Shown here: in pieces, positions 6,564-14,078 of the stretch
Layout: every line of letters starts with the position of its first letter
How positions within the stretch are numbered: position 1 is the stretch's first letter
Origin: a virus
Direction: 5' to 3' (one strand)
DNA length: 42,511 bases
IMG/VR virus record: IMGVR_UViG_3300046703_000067
Coordinates: 1-42,511 of that record
The notes under the pieces: generated by a model
What the model saw: the letters and a program-made list of their open reading frames with translations, nothing else
Told to the model about the DNA's origin: nothing
Database searches by the model: none
Program-made: the position numbers and the translations under genes

Positions 6564-7260
6564 TCGGGGCCTCCTCCGGGAACCTATAGGCGAGAGCCCG
6601 CCTGATCGTTTTGGTGCTTACGCCGTACTTGCGAGCAGCGGCGCTCAGCCCCCCTTGCTTACGACTGCCAGATTGGTTCGGGGTGACCGTCGCCTGTATC
6701 TCTCGCACCTGCTCCGACGTGAGCTTGAAGTACTGATGGTTGCCCCAGCGGCCCTTGCTAACGGAGTCCCGTGCGTTGTCCGACACCGTTCCAAGGAACA
6801 GGTGGGAGAGTTGGTAGCAGGGCGGGTTGTCACAGCGATGGCAGGCAAGTAGGCCGTCCGGGATTGGACCGTTGGCGGCCTCCCAGACCAGTCGGTGCAG
6901 GAGCGTCCCCCTGCCGACCATGCCGTAACCCCCGGTGCGACTTCCGGTCCAGACGAGGCAGGGCTTGTCGGTCCAGTTTGTCTTGGCGGCTTGGGAGAGG
7001 TCGGAGAGGACTGTTTCAAGGTCGCGCACAGCAGGACCGAGAACAGTCGAAACTGCGATGCCGTAACGGATCGCCGTCAGGGCGACGAGTACGTCCTCCG
7101 CTGCTCCGTGTACGACCGCGATAATGCCGTCCTTCTCAGCTAGAGCGGCGAGGGCTCTGGCGGCGTCACAGGGCCACGGGCGGCCACATTCATAACAGTG
7201 GACATTGATTTCGGCGTATGGCCGGTGCCGTTCCAGGTCCCGGCGTAGGTCACTGTCCAT
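6556..7260 (-). CDS. HNH homing-type endonuclease fused to a phage zinc-knuckle domain
   Basis: The 234-residue protein has three parts. Residues 1-95 contain CYEC near 22-25 and a helical segment (ARALAALAEKDG, TVLSDLSQAAK) resembling ordinary phage hypotheticals. Residues about 98-172 are an HNH_3 domain: CLVWTG, the LHRLVWEAANGPIP block, ACHRCDNPPCYQLSHLFLGT with the metal-binding His/Asn residues, then DNARDS. Residues about 178-228 (LTSEQVREIQA to GVSTKTIRRALAYR) are a helix-turn-helix for DNA recognition. Such free-standing homing enzymes cut DNA lacking them and spread by repair. The in-frame join suggests an HNH gene inserted into another gene. A GAAGGA site sits before the ATG. Confidence 0.85.
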   Translation of the reverse strand: MDSDLRRDLERHRPYAEINVHCYECGRPWPCDAARALAALAEKDGIIAVVHGAAEDVLVALTAIRYGIAVSTVLGPAVRDLETVLSDLSQAAKTNWTDKPCLVWTGSRTGGYGMVGRGTLLHRLVWEAANGPIPDGLLACHRCDNPPCYQLSHLFLGTVSDNARDSVSKGRWGNHQYFKLTSEQVREIQATVTPNQSGSRKQGGLSAAARKYGVSTKTIRRALAYRFPEEAPNV

Positions 7261-7816
7261 TGGGACGTCCTTCCAGGGCTGCGAGTCGGGTGTACTTCTC
7301 GCCCGTCGTATGGCCGTCCCACTTGCCCGCGTTCTTGGCGGTGTGATCCAGCCAGTCGGGCATGATCTCCTGCGCCTCCTCGGCCTTCATGTGCCAGGAG
7401 AGTTGGCCTTCGTCTGTTTCGAGGTAGACGATCACAAACCCCTCGGCGTCGGGCGCGTCGGCCCACCATGCAATCCCGAGAGGGAAGCCACGGAACAGGT
7501 GGGCGACCAATAGGTTTCGCTCGGTGTAGGCGTTATCGACCTCGGCTCGCAGCTTCTCGTTCTGGGCGGTGAGGTCGTCGCTTGCAACCAGCAACGCACC
7601 GAGGGTGTCGTTGGTGACTTGGAGGCGGGCGGTGAGGGAGGCGACGGCCTCGGCACGGCCTTCGAGCAGATCGACCACCATCGAAGCGAGGGTGTCCCAG
7701 CGGAGCGGACGCAACATCGCCTCATGCTTCGGACACAGGACGATCGGCCCGTCCTCATGGGAGTCGTCCTCCCGGTCACACATGCATTCGGTTGTGGGTG
7801 TCACATCATCGGGCAT
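7250..7816 (-). CDS. Hypothetical protein with coiled coil and conserved phage C-terminal domain
   Basis: The ATG at 7816 follows an AAGGAGGA site, giving 188 residues. The first 35 residues contain CMCDRE and LCPKHEAM, a likely zinc site. A coiled coil covers about 47-95 (AEAVASLTARLQVTNDTLGALLVASDDLTAQNEKLRAEVDN). The C-terminal part (LGIAWWADAPDAEGFVIVYLETDEGQLSWHM and GKWDGHTTGEKYTRLAAL) resembles a short domain often seen in phage hypotheticals. The frame is open 51 codons further upstream but lacks a ribosome site there. No function is recognised. Confidence 0.7.
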   Translation of the reverse strand: MPDDVTPTTECMCDREDDSHEDGPIVLCPKHEAMLRPLRWDTLASMVVDLLEGRAEAVASLTARLQVTNDTLGALLVASDDLTAQNEKLRAEVDNAYTERNLLVAHLFRGFPLGIAWWADAPDAEGFVIVYLETDEGQLSWHMKAEEAQEIMPDWLDHTAKNAGKWDGHTTGEKYTRLAALEGRPNGQ

Positions 7817-7902
7817 CGGGGTCCTCCTTCGGTACATCGGGTTCGGAGAGTGGCTCGGGGTAGGTTGCCCGCCATATCCCGGACGGGCTCGGGGAATGAG
7901 GG

Positions 7903-8088
7903 TTACTCCTTCGGGTAGTTGTCTTGGCCGCGGTGAATGTCCGCGACCATCCCGTGAGCCAGCGCCCATAGGTGCTTGATGTTGTCCTGGCTGGGGTCCT
8001 CGGCCTTGAGAACCCGGAAGGCGGCCACTACTTCAGCGGCGCGCTCGGATGCCTTTGCCGTTTGATCGGGGGCTTCCTTGGTGGTCAC
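7903..8088 (-). CDS. Small hypothetical protein
   Basis: This 61-residue product starts at a GTG preceded by AAAGGAG at a good distance, so translation is likely. It is charged and helical (ASERAAEVVAAFRVLKAEDPSQDNIKHLWALAHGMVADI). It overlaps the upstream gene by four bases (GTGA). No family was recognised. Confidence 0.65.
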   Translation of the reverse strand: MTTKEAPDQTAKASERAAEVVAAFRVLKAEDPSQDNIKHLWALAHGMVADIHRGQDNYPKE

Positions 8089-8432
8089 GATTTCTCCTTT
8101 ACTAAACTGTCCGGTGTGCCGGACTCATTGGGGTTACGCAGCAGGGCGAGAACGTCCTCACGCATGACGGCATCGACGCCGGGATAGGTGGCGGCGGACC
8201 GAACATACGGGTGGCCCACCGCGATTAGGCGGCGCAGCCTGTCTCGCTCTGCCTCAACCGCCTCAGCGGTTGCCTCCGCCTCGATGGCGCGGATTTCGCG
8301 GGTGACGCCGCACTCGCAGGCGGGCCAAACGAAACCGGACTTCGGTCCTTGGGCAAAAGGGCAAGCCGAAAAGTGGACGCTGAGGCGTCGGCTCATCGCA
8401 TCACCAGTCCTGGTTGTGGGTGTCTCAGACAT
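8085..8432 (-). CDS. Hypothetical protein with Cys/His cluster and coiled coil
   Basis: From the ATG at 8432, which follows a GAGGAG site, the product is 115 residues. It begins MSETPTTRTGDAMSRRLSVHF, then has FSACPF and WPACECG, a probable zinc site. A helix (REIRAIEAEATAEAVEAERDRLRRL) follows. A shorter start at 8396 (MSRRLSVHFSACPF) is possible. The upstream gene overlaps it by eight bases. No function is recognised. Confidence 0.65.
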   Translation of the reverse strand: MSETPTTRTGDAMSRRLSVHFSACPFAQGPKSGFVWPACECGVTREIRAIEAEATAEAVEAERDRLRRLIAVGHPYVRSAATYPGVDAVMREDVLALLRNPNESGTPDSLVKEKS

Positions 8433-8628
8433 TGGCTTGCTCCTCTTCGGGTTCGGACTGGCGCTGCTCGCAACCGAGTCGGTCCTTGCAGCGGTAGCCG
8501 GTGAAGTAGCGATAGCCCTCGCCCTGTGGCATCTCGATCGCGGATAGGCGCAGGTCGGTTTCAGCGCCACAGAACGCGCATTCGTAGGCCGGGAGTTCGG
8601 GCTCGGGGGAGTGGGCGATGCCGCTCAT
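8425..8628 (-). CDS. Small zinc-ribbon protein
   Basis: This 67-residue protein has CAFCGAE at residues 17-23 and a second pair C47/C53 (YRCKDRLGCEQ), a four-Cys zinc ribbon. A GGAG site lies five bases before the ATG. Many such tiny zinc proteins in this operon may bind nucleic acid or other proteins, but no specific role can be read from the sequence. Confidence 0.7.
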   Translation of the reverse strand: MSGIAHSPEPELPAYECAFCGAETDLRLSAIEMPQGEGYRYFTGYRCKDRLGCEQRQSEPEEEQANV

Positions 8629-8679
8629 GCCGTCTCCAATCCCAGGACGCCTTGCGAGCAGCGAGTGGCGGCTATCTCG

Positions 8680-9138
8680 CTAGATGTGCGTCCAAGCCTT
8701 TCGGCGGCGCACCAGAGAGACGAGAGACGGGCTGACGCCATAGCGGGCAGCAAGCGCAAGGCCGGACTGGTCCGAGGTTCGGATATCGCGGACGGCCGCA
8801 TCGGTGAGTTTCGCCTCGCCGTGTCGTTCGCCTCGGAGGAACGGAACCCGCTCACGGCCCTTGGCTGCCATGTCCCGGCTGTTCTCTGACTTCGTGCCGA
8901 CCCACAGGTGATCCGGCCGGACGCACGCCCGGTTGTCGCAGTGGTGGAGCACGGCCAGTCCGGCAGGTACCGGACCGAAGTGGATGAGCCACGAATAGCG
9001 GTGGGTCGAATAGGCCCGACCGTCGTAGAAGGAGCCGTATCCGGTGTCGCTGCGAGCGCCCTGCCATTCCCAGCAGCCGCCCTCATGACGGGTCACCTTC
9101 GACCAAAAGCGTTCCCTGGGAGTAGTCCATCTTGGCAT
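8680..9138 (-). CDS. HNH homing-type endonuclease
   Basis: The 152-residue protein is a free-standing HNH_3 enzyme. GGCWEWQGARSDTGYG starts the domain. STHRYSWLIHFGPVPAGLAVLHHCDNRACVRPDHLWVGT carries the HNH residues, followed by SENSRDMAAKGRE. The C-terminal part (EAKLTDAAVRDIRTSDQSGLALAARYGVSPSLVSLVRR) is a helix-turn-helix. Its start overlaps the end of the methyltransferase gene by 56 bases, unlike the tidy four-base overlaps around it. That irregular join suggests a later insertion beside the methyltransferase. Confidence 0.88.
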   Translation of the reverse strand: MPRWTTPRERFWSKVTRHEGGCWEWQGARSDTGYGSFYDGRAYSTHRYSWLIHFGPVPAGLAVLHHCDNRACVRPDHLWVGTKSENSRDMAAKGRERVPFLRGERHGEAKLTDAAVRDIRTSDQSGLALAARYGVSPSLVSLVRRRKAWTHI

Positions 9139-9838
9139 GATCTGATTTTACCATTCCGTCCTCAATGTTGCCAAGGAGTAGAACCTCTTGGCGGCACCGG
9201 TTGGCGGCAATTTCCGCGTACCGTTCCTCGATCTCGATGCCGATGGCACGGCGACCGAGGGACTTCGCGGCGACGAGGGTCGAGCCGGAGCCCGCGAACG
9301 GATCGAACACGACGCCGAGCGGGCAGCGGTCCACGAGCGGAACCATCACGTCCAGCGGCTTGGCGTGCGGGTGGCCGATGTCTTGGATGCCGCCGCGGGA
9401 ATTGAGGGCAACGGCAGAGCGAAGCACGCCGGACCATGCCGCATTGCGGACGGGCCAGCGGCCAGTCAAGAACACCATCTCCCAATCGTTCCGGTAGCCC
9501 GTGGTGGAACCGACTATCCCGGTGTCGAGCGTCTTCTGAAAGACGAGGGCCTGATAGGTCCGGGCGGGTTTCTCTGAGCGCCACGTCCCGAATACCACCG
9601 CGGGCCGGTCGCCCCACCAATCGAGTACGCCATCGCGCATCGAAGTGTCGGTGTCGCCCACGATCCCGGGGTGCAGCCGCGACCCTCGCATCTTGCCCTT
9701 GCGGCCCTTGCCGTGGAGTCCCCAGCCGATCCCATACGGCGGGTCCGTCACGATCACGTCGGCCTCGATCGAGGCCAGCATCTCCCGACAGTCGCCGTGG
9801 TAGATCGTCACGAGGTCGTCGGAGTAGTACGGCTTCAT
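9083..9838 (-). CDS. DNA methyltransferase, N6/N4 group beta type
   Basis: The 251-residue protein has the catalytic motif TDPPYG at residues 31-36 and the AdoMet-binding motif FDPFAGSGST at about 178-187. This order (catalytic motif first) is group beta of amino methyltransferases (N6_N4_Mtase family). DPPY favours adenine N6 as the target, though N4-cytosine cannot be excluded. No restriction partner lies nearby, so it is probably an orphan enzyme that protects phage DNA from host restriction. Its first residues (MKPYYSD) and 23 bases around its start equal those of the second methyltransferase at 11071-12576. The start overlaps the upstream stop (ATGA). Confidence 0.9.
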   Translation of the reverse strand: MKPYYSDDLVTIYHGDCREMLASIEADVIVTDPPYGIGWGLHGKGRKGKMRGSRLHPGIVGDTDTSMRDGVLDWWGDRPAVVFGTWRSEKPARTYQALVFQKTLDTGIVGSTTGYRNDWEMVFLTGRWPVRNAAWSGVLRSAVALNSRGGIQDIGHPHAKPLDVMVPLVDRCPLGVVFDPFAGSGSTLVAAKSLGRRAIGIEIEERYAEIAANRCRQEVLLLGNIEDGMVKSDHAKMDYSQGTLLVEGDPS

Positions 9839-10473
9839 GCGTCACCCCGGACAGGTAGTGGGTCATTTGGGTGCGTGGCGTTCCATGCTGCCGTGCGCTC
9901 TTCGAGACTCGTCAAGACCTTGGCATCGATCGATGGGTTGCCCTCCCGCAGTTGTCTCGGCCCTTGGCCGTTCTTTCGTCGTGATCTATCACGAGCCCCC
10001 TTTGGGGGTAAGGGGGAATCCTTCGGACGGACGGACGGACGGACGGACGGTATCGCCCCGGTATCCGCGTGGTTACCGCGCGGTGGCAACGCTGTAGAGC
10101 CGCTGTTATTCACGCTCTCCGCGAGGCGCTTCTCATTGGCTCGACGCCATCGCTCACGGGTCGCCTTGCGTCTTTTCTGTGCCGGTGTGAACCATCCGAT
10201 CCAGGTTTTTGAGGGGATGAGGCCCTTTGAGTCGAGCAATTCAGCGGCCTCCATCGACGCGATTACGGCCGCGTCGAATGGGAGGATGACGGGCCAGGAG
10301 TCAACGATGGGGACGCGGCGTCCGGCCTTCCAGGACTCCCCCAGGATCGCAACGTAGGCCAGGAAGCCGGCCAGGACGTGCTCTGGGTTCTGCCGGTGCA
10401 GGCGTCGGAACTTCGGGTCGTTGACGATATCCGTGGACACGTCCATGACCGCGAAACCATCATCTCGGCTCAC
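9835..10473 (-). CDS. Candidate replication protein (winged-helix-like N-terminus)
   Basis: The GTG at 10473 overlaps the upstream stop (GTGA) and has GGAG eight bases before it. It gives 212 residues; an ATG at 10446 is an alternative. The N-terminal part (MDVSTDIVNDPKFRRLHRQNPEHVLAGFLAYVAILGESW, later LLDSKGLIPSKTWIGWFTPAQKRRKATRERWRRANEKR) resembles the winged-helix head of phage replication initiator or helicase-loader proteins. The middle is disordered and encoded by a tetranucleotide repeat (SVRPSVRPK). No helicase or polymerase is present in the genome, so host recruitment would be needed. The assignment is based on pattern, not on a diagnostic motif. Confidence 0.5.
   Translation of the reverse strand: MSRDDGFAVMDVSTDIVNDPKFRRLHRQNPEHVLAGFLAYVAILGESWKAGRRVPIVDSWPVILPFDAAVIASMEAAELLDSKGLIPSKTWIGWFTPAQKRRKATRERWRRANEKRLAESVNNSGSTALPPRGNHADTGAIPSVRPSVRPKDSPLPPKGARDRSRRKNGQGPRQLREGNPSIDAKVLTSLEERTAAWNATHPNDPLPVRGDA
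10024..10050. repeat. Tetranucleotide repeat tract inside a coding gene
   Basis: Six full CGGA units and a partial unit (27 bases) lie inside the candidate replication gene, where they encode the SVRPSVRP segment. Because the unit is four bases, loss or gain of one copy would shift the reading frame of everything downstream (about 62 codons). Such tracts mutate by slippage. Confidence 0.9.
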
Positions 10474-10790
10474 GAGACGGACTCCGAAGGCTGCCAAAGA
10501 CTAACTTGGCGCGCCTCGATGCGGCTCCAGATGAGCGGCCGATATGGGCTGTCCTCTGGGCCTTTGGCGAGTTCCGCCCACTTCTCGCCCCACGTCTTGC
10601 CGCCACAGCCGCACTGCCAATCGTCGCAGCAGACGTAGGCATCGGTCTTCATTCCGGGGTAGGCGTCTTCGTATCGGCCCTGAACGAACGCCAAGCAACG
10701 TTCAGCTTTGGCGCGACTGTTGCCGCAGTTCCTGGCTCGCGGCGCGGCCTGATCCTCTCGGAGCCAGGCCACTCGAAACATCGTTCTCAT
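10470..10790 (-). CDS. Cys-rich hypothetical protein
   Basis: The 106-residue protein has the cluster VCCDDWQCGCGGK near residues 53-65 and starts with basic, helical sequence (MRTMFRVAWLRED, SRAKAERCLAFVQGRYEDAY). The Cys cluster suggests zinc or disulfide. It overlaps both neighbours by four bases at ATGA/GTGA junctions, which supports the frame. No function is recognised. Confidence 0.65.
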   Translation of the reverse strand: MRTMFRVAWLREDQAAPRARNCGNSRAKAERCLAFVQGRYEDAYPGMKTDAYVCCDDWQCGCGGKTWGEKWAELAKGPEDSPYRPLIWSRIEARQVSLWQPSESVS

Positions 10791-11074
10791 CTGGAGCTAC
10801 TACCTCCGCTAGACGCGACGACGCCCGCACTTCGGGTAGTAGCCGAAACACGGGCGTCGTTCGCAATTCTAGCCGACTCGCTGCTACTACCAGCCAATGA
10901 ATCGTAGCTGGTACCGAGCGTCGGCGCAAGGGTAAACCGGCCTTTTGTTCGGGGTACGTGCCGCAAGTAAGCCACGACGAACTGGCGCTGCTCTACCCAA
11001 ACGATCCGTCGATGGCAGATGTCACACGTCTCGTTGTTGGGATTGATCGAGAGGCGTGGGCGATGGGGCTTCAT
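10787..11074 (-). CDS. Small zinc-knuckle protein with a hairpin-encoded tail
   Basis: From the ATG at 11074 the product is 95 residues. It has CDICHRR near residues 17-23 and then ordinary sequence to about residue 60. The tail (SESARIANDARVSATTRSAG and on to SGGSSSR) is low complexity and is encoded by the strong inverted repeat at 10818-10860. ATGA junctions on both sides suggest it is translated to the end. It is possible that the true protein once ended earlier and that the hairpin is the functional element here. Confidence 0.6.
   Translation of the reverse strand: MKPHRPRLSINPNNETCDICHRRIVWVEQRQFVVAYLRHVPRTKGRFTLAPTLGTSYDSLAGSSSESARIANDARVSATTRSAGVVASSGGSSSR
10818..10860. repeat. Two-step stem-loop inside a gene
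   Basis: ACGACGCCCG (10818-10827) pairs perfectly with 10851-10860. Inside, TTCGG (10831-10835) pairs with CCGAA (10843-10847) around loop GTAGTAG. The two stems are separated by a symmetric three-by-three internal loop. The structure works as RNA on either strand. Lacking a T tract, it may act as an RNA processing or protein-binding site rather than as a terminator. Confidence 0.7.
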
Positions 11075-12576
11075 GCCGTCCACAACCCCTCGGCTGGCAC
11101 GTCAGCCACCGGCTCATCCTCGCGGTCCCACCGCGCCGTCGCTCGTTGGAGCATCTGCCCGCAGTAGTCCGGTGAGAGGTCGATCAGAACCGACTTGCGA
11201 CCGAGCGTGCGGCTGACCTGGCCCACGGTTCCACTGCCTCCGAAGGGGTCCAGGACGGTGCAGGGGATGGGTTCGGCGTCGTGCTTGCAGGTAGGACGCC
11301 AGCCGGTCGTTTCCTTCGGGTGGGCGTTGAGCCACGCCTGGTAGCGCCCGCCCAGGTTGCGATGCGTGCCGGGGCCATCGGGCAGGGCGCCAGACTCAGC
11401 GATGGCGAGTGGCGCGAACTCCGGCCCCGTGCCATCTCGGTCGGCGATCCGCTCCCACGGAGCGCCGCACTCCGGGCAGCAGCCGCGCTCCGACGTACCG
11501 GCCAGGATCATCGGCTCAATCAGTTTCGGCGGGAACGTGGCGAAGTGGGCGTCGGGGTAGGGTGCGGTGGCTATGCGCCAGACCGATCTCTTGTTGCGGC
11601 CGACCACGGGCGTCGTGTCAGTGCGGTCGCTTCGATGTTGGGCGGCGGACTGCCCAGGCAGGACGTGGCCAGCCACCGCGCCATCTCGGGCGAACGTGTC
11701 GCGTCGCGTCCGGCCGTAGCGCCCACCCTCCGAGTGCTGGCCGCGCTCATTCCACGCAGTCCCGCCGATCACGTCATCACGAACTCGGCCAACCTGCGAC
11801 GGAGCCACGTCCTCCCGCACCGCCTCCGCGTCGTAGAAGTACCGCGCGCTCCGCGTCAGCAGGTACACCATCTCGTGAGCGGGCGTCGTGCGATCCGTGA
11901 CGGAGGACGGCATCGGGTTAGGCTTGGCCCACACGATCTCATCGCGTAAGAACCAGCCGTCAGCCTGCAACGCCAGAGCGACGCGGGCCGGGACCATCAT
12001 GCGGTCCTTGGGTTTGAGGCCGGGAGGCGGCCTGCGTAGATCGCCGGGAGCATCGCCGCGGCCGACCGCGCCATCCGTTGACCCGTAGGCCCGAGCGCCG
12101 CCTGCCGTGGCATACGAGTCTCCGAGGTTCAGCCAGACCGTGCCGTCCTTCCGCAGCACGCGCCGGACCGCCTGAAAGACCTCGGTCATGTGCGCGACGT
12201 ACAGCCCGACCGTGGGCTCCAGCCCCAGGACGCCGAGCCATGCGCCGCAGGGGCAGAAGCCGGTTGTGAAGGTTCCAAAGACCCGCTCGTCATCCGGGTC
12301 TGTCCCGGCGTTGTGGAAGCGGTTGTGCCCGTTGCCGCCCTCGAGGTGCTGCCAGCGGGCATTGTTGGTCTGTTCGGTCTTGCGGGCTGCCGTCGCCCAC
12401 TCGTGCTCGTGCGCCTCGCCGCCCCATACGCTCGGCTCGATGCCGTAGTCCCGGAGGCCGAAGTAGGGCGGGCTCGTCACGACACTCTGGACGGACTCGG
12501 GCTCCATCGCGGCCATGACGGCGCGGCAGTCACCCGCCATGACGGTCAACATTCGGTCGGAGTAGTACGGCTTCAT
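11071..12576 (-). CDS. DNA methyltransferase, N4-cytosine/N6-adenine type with zinc site
   Basis: The 501-residue protein has TSPPYFG at residues 34-40 and LDPFGGSGT at about 442-450, again group beta order. SPPY favours N4-cytosine methylation. Between them lie a long recognition region and Cys pairs (CPCG near 108-111, CCPEC near 366-370, and C430/H432), which probably hold zinc. A role in protecting phage DNA is likely. It begins with the same MKPYYSD as the methyltransferase at 9083-9838, so the two are distant paralogues or share an acquired start. The start overlaps the upstream stop (ATGA). Confidence 0.9.
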   Translation of the reverse strand: MKPYYSDRMLTVMAGDCRAVMAAMEPESVQSVVTSPPYFGLRDYGIEPSVWGGEAHEHEWATAARKTEQTNNARWQHLEGGNGHNRFHNAGTDPDDERVFGTFTTGFCPCGAWLGVLGLEPTVGLYVAHMTEVFQAVRRVLRKDGTVWLNLGDSYATAGGARAYGSTDGAVGRGDAPGDLRRPPPGLKPKDRMMVPARVALALQADGWFLRDEIVWAKPNPMPSSVTDRTTPAHEMVYLLTRSARYFYDAEAVREDVAPSQVGRVRDDVIGGTAWNERGQHSEGGRYGRTRRDTFARDGAVAGHVLPGQSAAQHRSDRTDTTPVVGRNKRSVWRIATAPYPDAHFATFPPKLIEPMILAGTSERGCCPECGAPWERIADRDGTGPEFAPLAIAESGALPDGPGTHRNLGGRYQAWLNAHPKETTGWRPTCKHDAEPIPCTVLDPFGGSGTVGQVSRTLGRKSVLIDLSPDYCGQMLQRATARWDREDEPVADVPAEGLWTA

Positions 12577-12875
12577 GCCGCCCTCCGAGTGCGCTGACGT
12601 TCGCGCTCCTTGAACCGGACGGTCCGCAGGTTGGCCGCGCGGTACTTCGACTGCGCAGCCTTACGGCGAACCCTGGCGTCAAGACTCGCGAAGTGACGGC
12701 GCGCGTTGGCGTTGTGGCAGGCCCGGCAACGTGCGAATGACAGCCGGCGCTGCCTGTCAGGGGCGGAGCGGGGCCAGAACTCAGCCGTGGCCGGCCAGAA
12801 GTCCGCACAGGCGTCGCACATGACCTCGATGCCGTCCGGGGTTTCGCGGATGCCGTGACGGGCGATGGGGCTCAT
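12573..12875 (-). CDS. Zinc-binding hypothetical protein
   Basis: The ATG at 12875 overlaps the stop of the Gp37/Gp68-like gene (ATGA), giving 100 residues. CDACADFWPATAEFW and CRACHNANARRHFA form two CxxC pairs, a pattern seen in phage zinc proteins related to HNH recruits but without a clear HNH core. The C-terminus is very basic (RVRRKAAQSKYRAANLRTVRFKERERQR, in two helices), which suggests nucleic-acid binding. Function is unknown. Confidence 0.7.
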   Translation of the reverse strand: MSPIARHGIRETPDGIEVMCDACADFWPATAEFWPRSAPDRQRRLSFARCRACHNANARRHFASLDARVRRKAAQSKYRAANLRTVRFKERERQRTRRAA

Positions 12876-13666
12876 GGCGGGTACTCGCGGATGTTGAACT
12901 CGTCCGGCAACGGTCCGCCGGGTCGTAGCCCGCCCATCTGCTTGACGAACACAGCCGTACCGGCCGCTCGTGCCGCCGCGATCAGGTCGCGCGCCCATTG
13001 CGGGTCCATTGGGCGCGCGTGAGGGCCGGACTCGCCGCCGATGATGAGCCAGTCGATGCCGGTCAGGTCAAGGTTCCGGTACCGTTCTCGGGGGTCGCCT
13101 ACCAGCGGCCCGAGTAGGGGTTCGGCACTGACGAAGCGCACGGCGGCCGGAGTCTGGCGCAGGATGTCGGCGCGTTCGATGAAGCGGGCATCCTCGATTG
13201 ACACGCCGAGCCAGAGGTTCGGCAGCGGCCACCGGTCATAGTTCTTTCGCCAGACCACATCCCAATCCAGGCCGTTGTCGTCTGCGAAGGGCAGGGCCAT
13301 CCGGCCAACCTTCACTTCCGCATCCACGCGGGTCAGGTGGGTCAAGGCCCGGTCTGGTCGCTTGGTGAGAACTTGGAATGTATGGCGCCTTGCCAGCGCC
13401 ATGACCGCCCACACCTGAGCGATGAAGGGGTCGTCCACCTGCTCATGGAACAGGTCGGCCATCGAGCAGACGAACACCCGGCGCGGCTTGCGCCAGTGCA
13501 GCGGCTCGTCCAGACGTTCGGGATGCAGCGTGACCTCGAAGGAGCGGCCGAACCTCTTGGACAGCGCCTCCGCGTAGCAATGGGCGCAGCCGGGACTCAC
13601 CTTGGAGCAGCCCGTCACCGGGTTCCATGTCGCGTCAGTCCAGGCGATGCCGGTCTTGTCGCTCAT
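12872..13666 (-). CDS. Phage Gp37/Gp68 family protein (DUF5131)
   Basis: The 264-residue protein begins MSDKTGIAWTDATWNPVTGC and has Cys20, Cys27 and Cys30 in TGCSKVSPGCAHCYAE, the hallmark of the family. The spacing recalls iron-sulfur sites of radical SAM-like proteins. Other family signatures are VFVCSMADLFHEQV, FQVLTKRP, NLWLGVSIED, RFVSAEPLLGP and DWLIIGGESG. The family is common in phages and mobile elements but its reaction is not established to my knowledge. It lies between DNA modification genes, so a nucleic-acid modification role is possible. Confidence 0.92.
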   Translation of the reverse strand: MSDKTGIAWTDATWNPVTGCSKVSPGCAHCYAEALSKRFGRSFEVTLHPERLDEPLHWRKPRRVFVCSMADLFHEQVDDPFIAQVWAVMALARRHTFQVLTKRPDRALTHLTRVDAEVKVGRMALPFADDNGLDWDVVWRKNYDRWPLPNLWLGVSIEDARFIERADILRQTPAAVRFVSAEPLLGPLVGDPRERYRNLDLTGIDWLIIGGESGPHARPMDPQWARDLIAAARAAGTAVFVKQMGGLRPGGPLPDEFNIREYPP

Positions 13667-13896
13667 GGCTCAACCGCGTGGGTTTCGAGCCAGGCGTCAA
13701 AGTCGGCCTGGTCGGCATCGGTCAGCCCCCAGCGTCCCGACAGCCCCACTGAGGCACGCCACTCGGCGAGCTTGGATGGCAGCCACGTCATGTAGCCCGT
13801 ATTTGGCCCGCCTGGGTAGCGCATAGTGTCGTATGCCCGCATCTCTTCCGGGGTTCGGCCGTGGGCACGGCAGTAGGCGGCGTAGCGGGGGTTCAT
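13663..13896 (-). CDS. Small conserved phage hypothetical protein
   Basis: The 77-residue protein starts MNPRYAAYCRAHGRTPEEMR and has conserved aromatic residues (GYMTWLPSKLAEWRA, RWGLTDADQADFDAWL). It looks like a small folded protein seen in other phages beside the Gp37/Gp68-type gene. ATGA overlaps join it to both neighbours. No function is recognised. Confidence 0.75.
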   Translation of the reverse strand: MNPRYAAYCRAHGRTPEEMRAYDTMRYPGGPNTGYMTWLPSKLAEWRASVGLSGRWGLTDADQADFDAWLETHAVEP

Positions 13897-14078
13897 GCCG
13901 TCCTCCGCAGATCGGCCAATGCCCGCGTTAGGTCCATCGAGGCACGCCTGAGGGCGGCTGTCGCGGGCGAGCCGAGGAACACCATTCGATCCGCTTGGGC
14001 GGCCTTCTCAACGGCATTGGCGGCAGCGAGGAACCGCTTAGCCTCTTGCCGCGCCTTGGCGATGGTTTCAATGTTCAT
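13893..14078 (-). CDS. Small helical hypothetical protein
   Basis: This 61-residue product is almost entirely helical and basic (IAKARQEAKRFLAAANAVEKAAQADR, then AALRRASMDLTRALADLRR). ATGA overlaps on both sides support translation. It could be a small DNA- or protein-binding helix bundle, but nothing more can be said. Confidence 0.7.
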   Translation of the reverse strand: MNIETIAKARQEAKRFLAAANAVEKAAQADRMVFLGSPATAALRRASMDLTRALADLRRTA

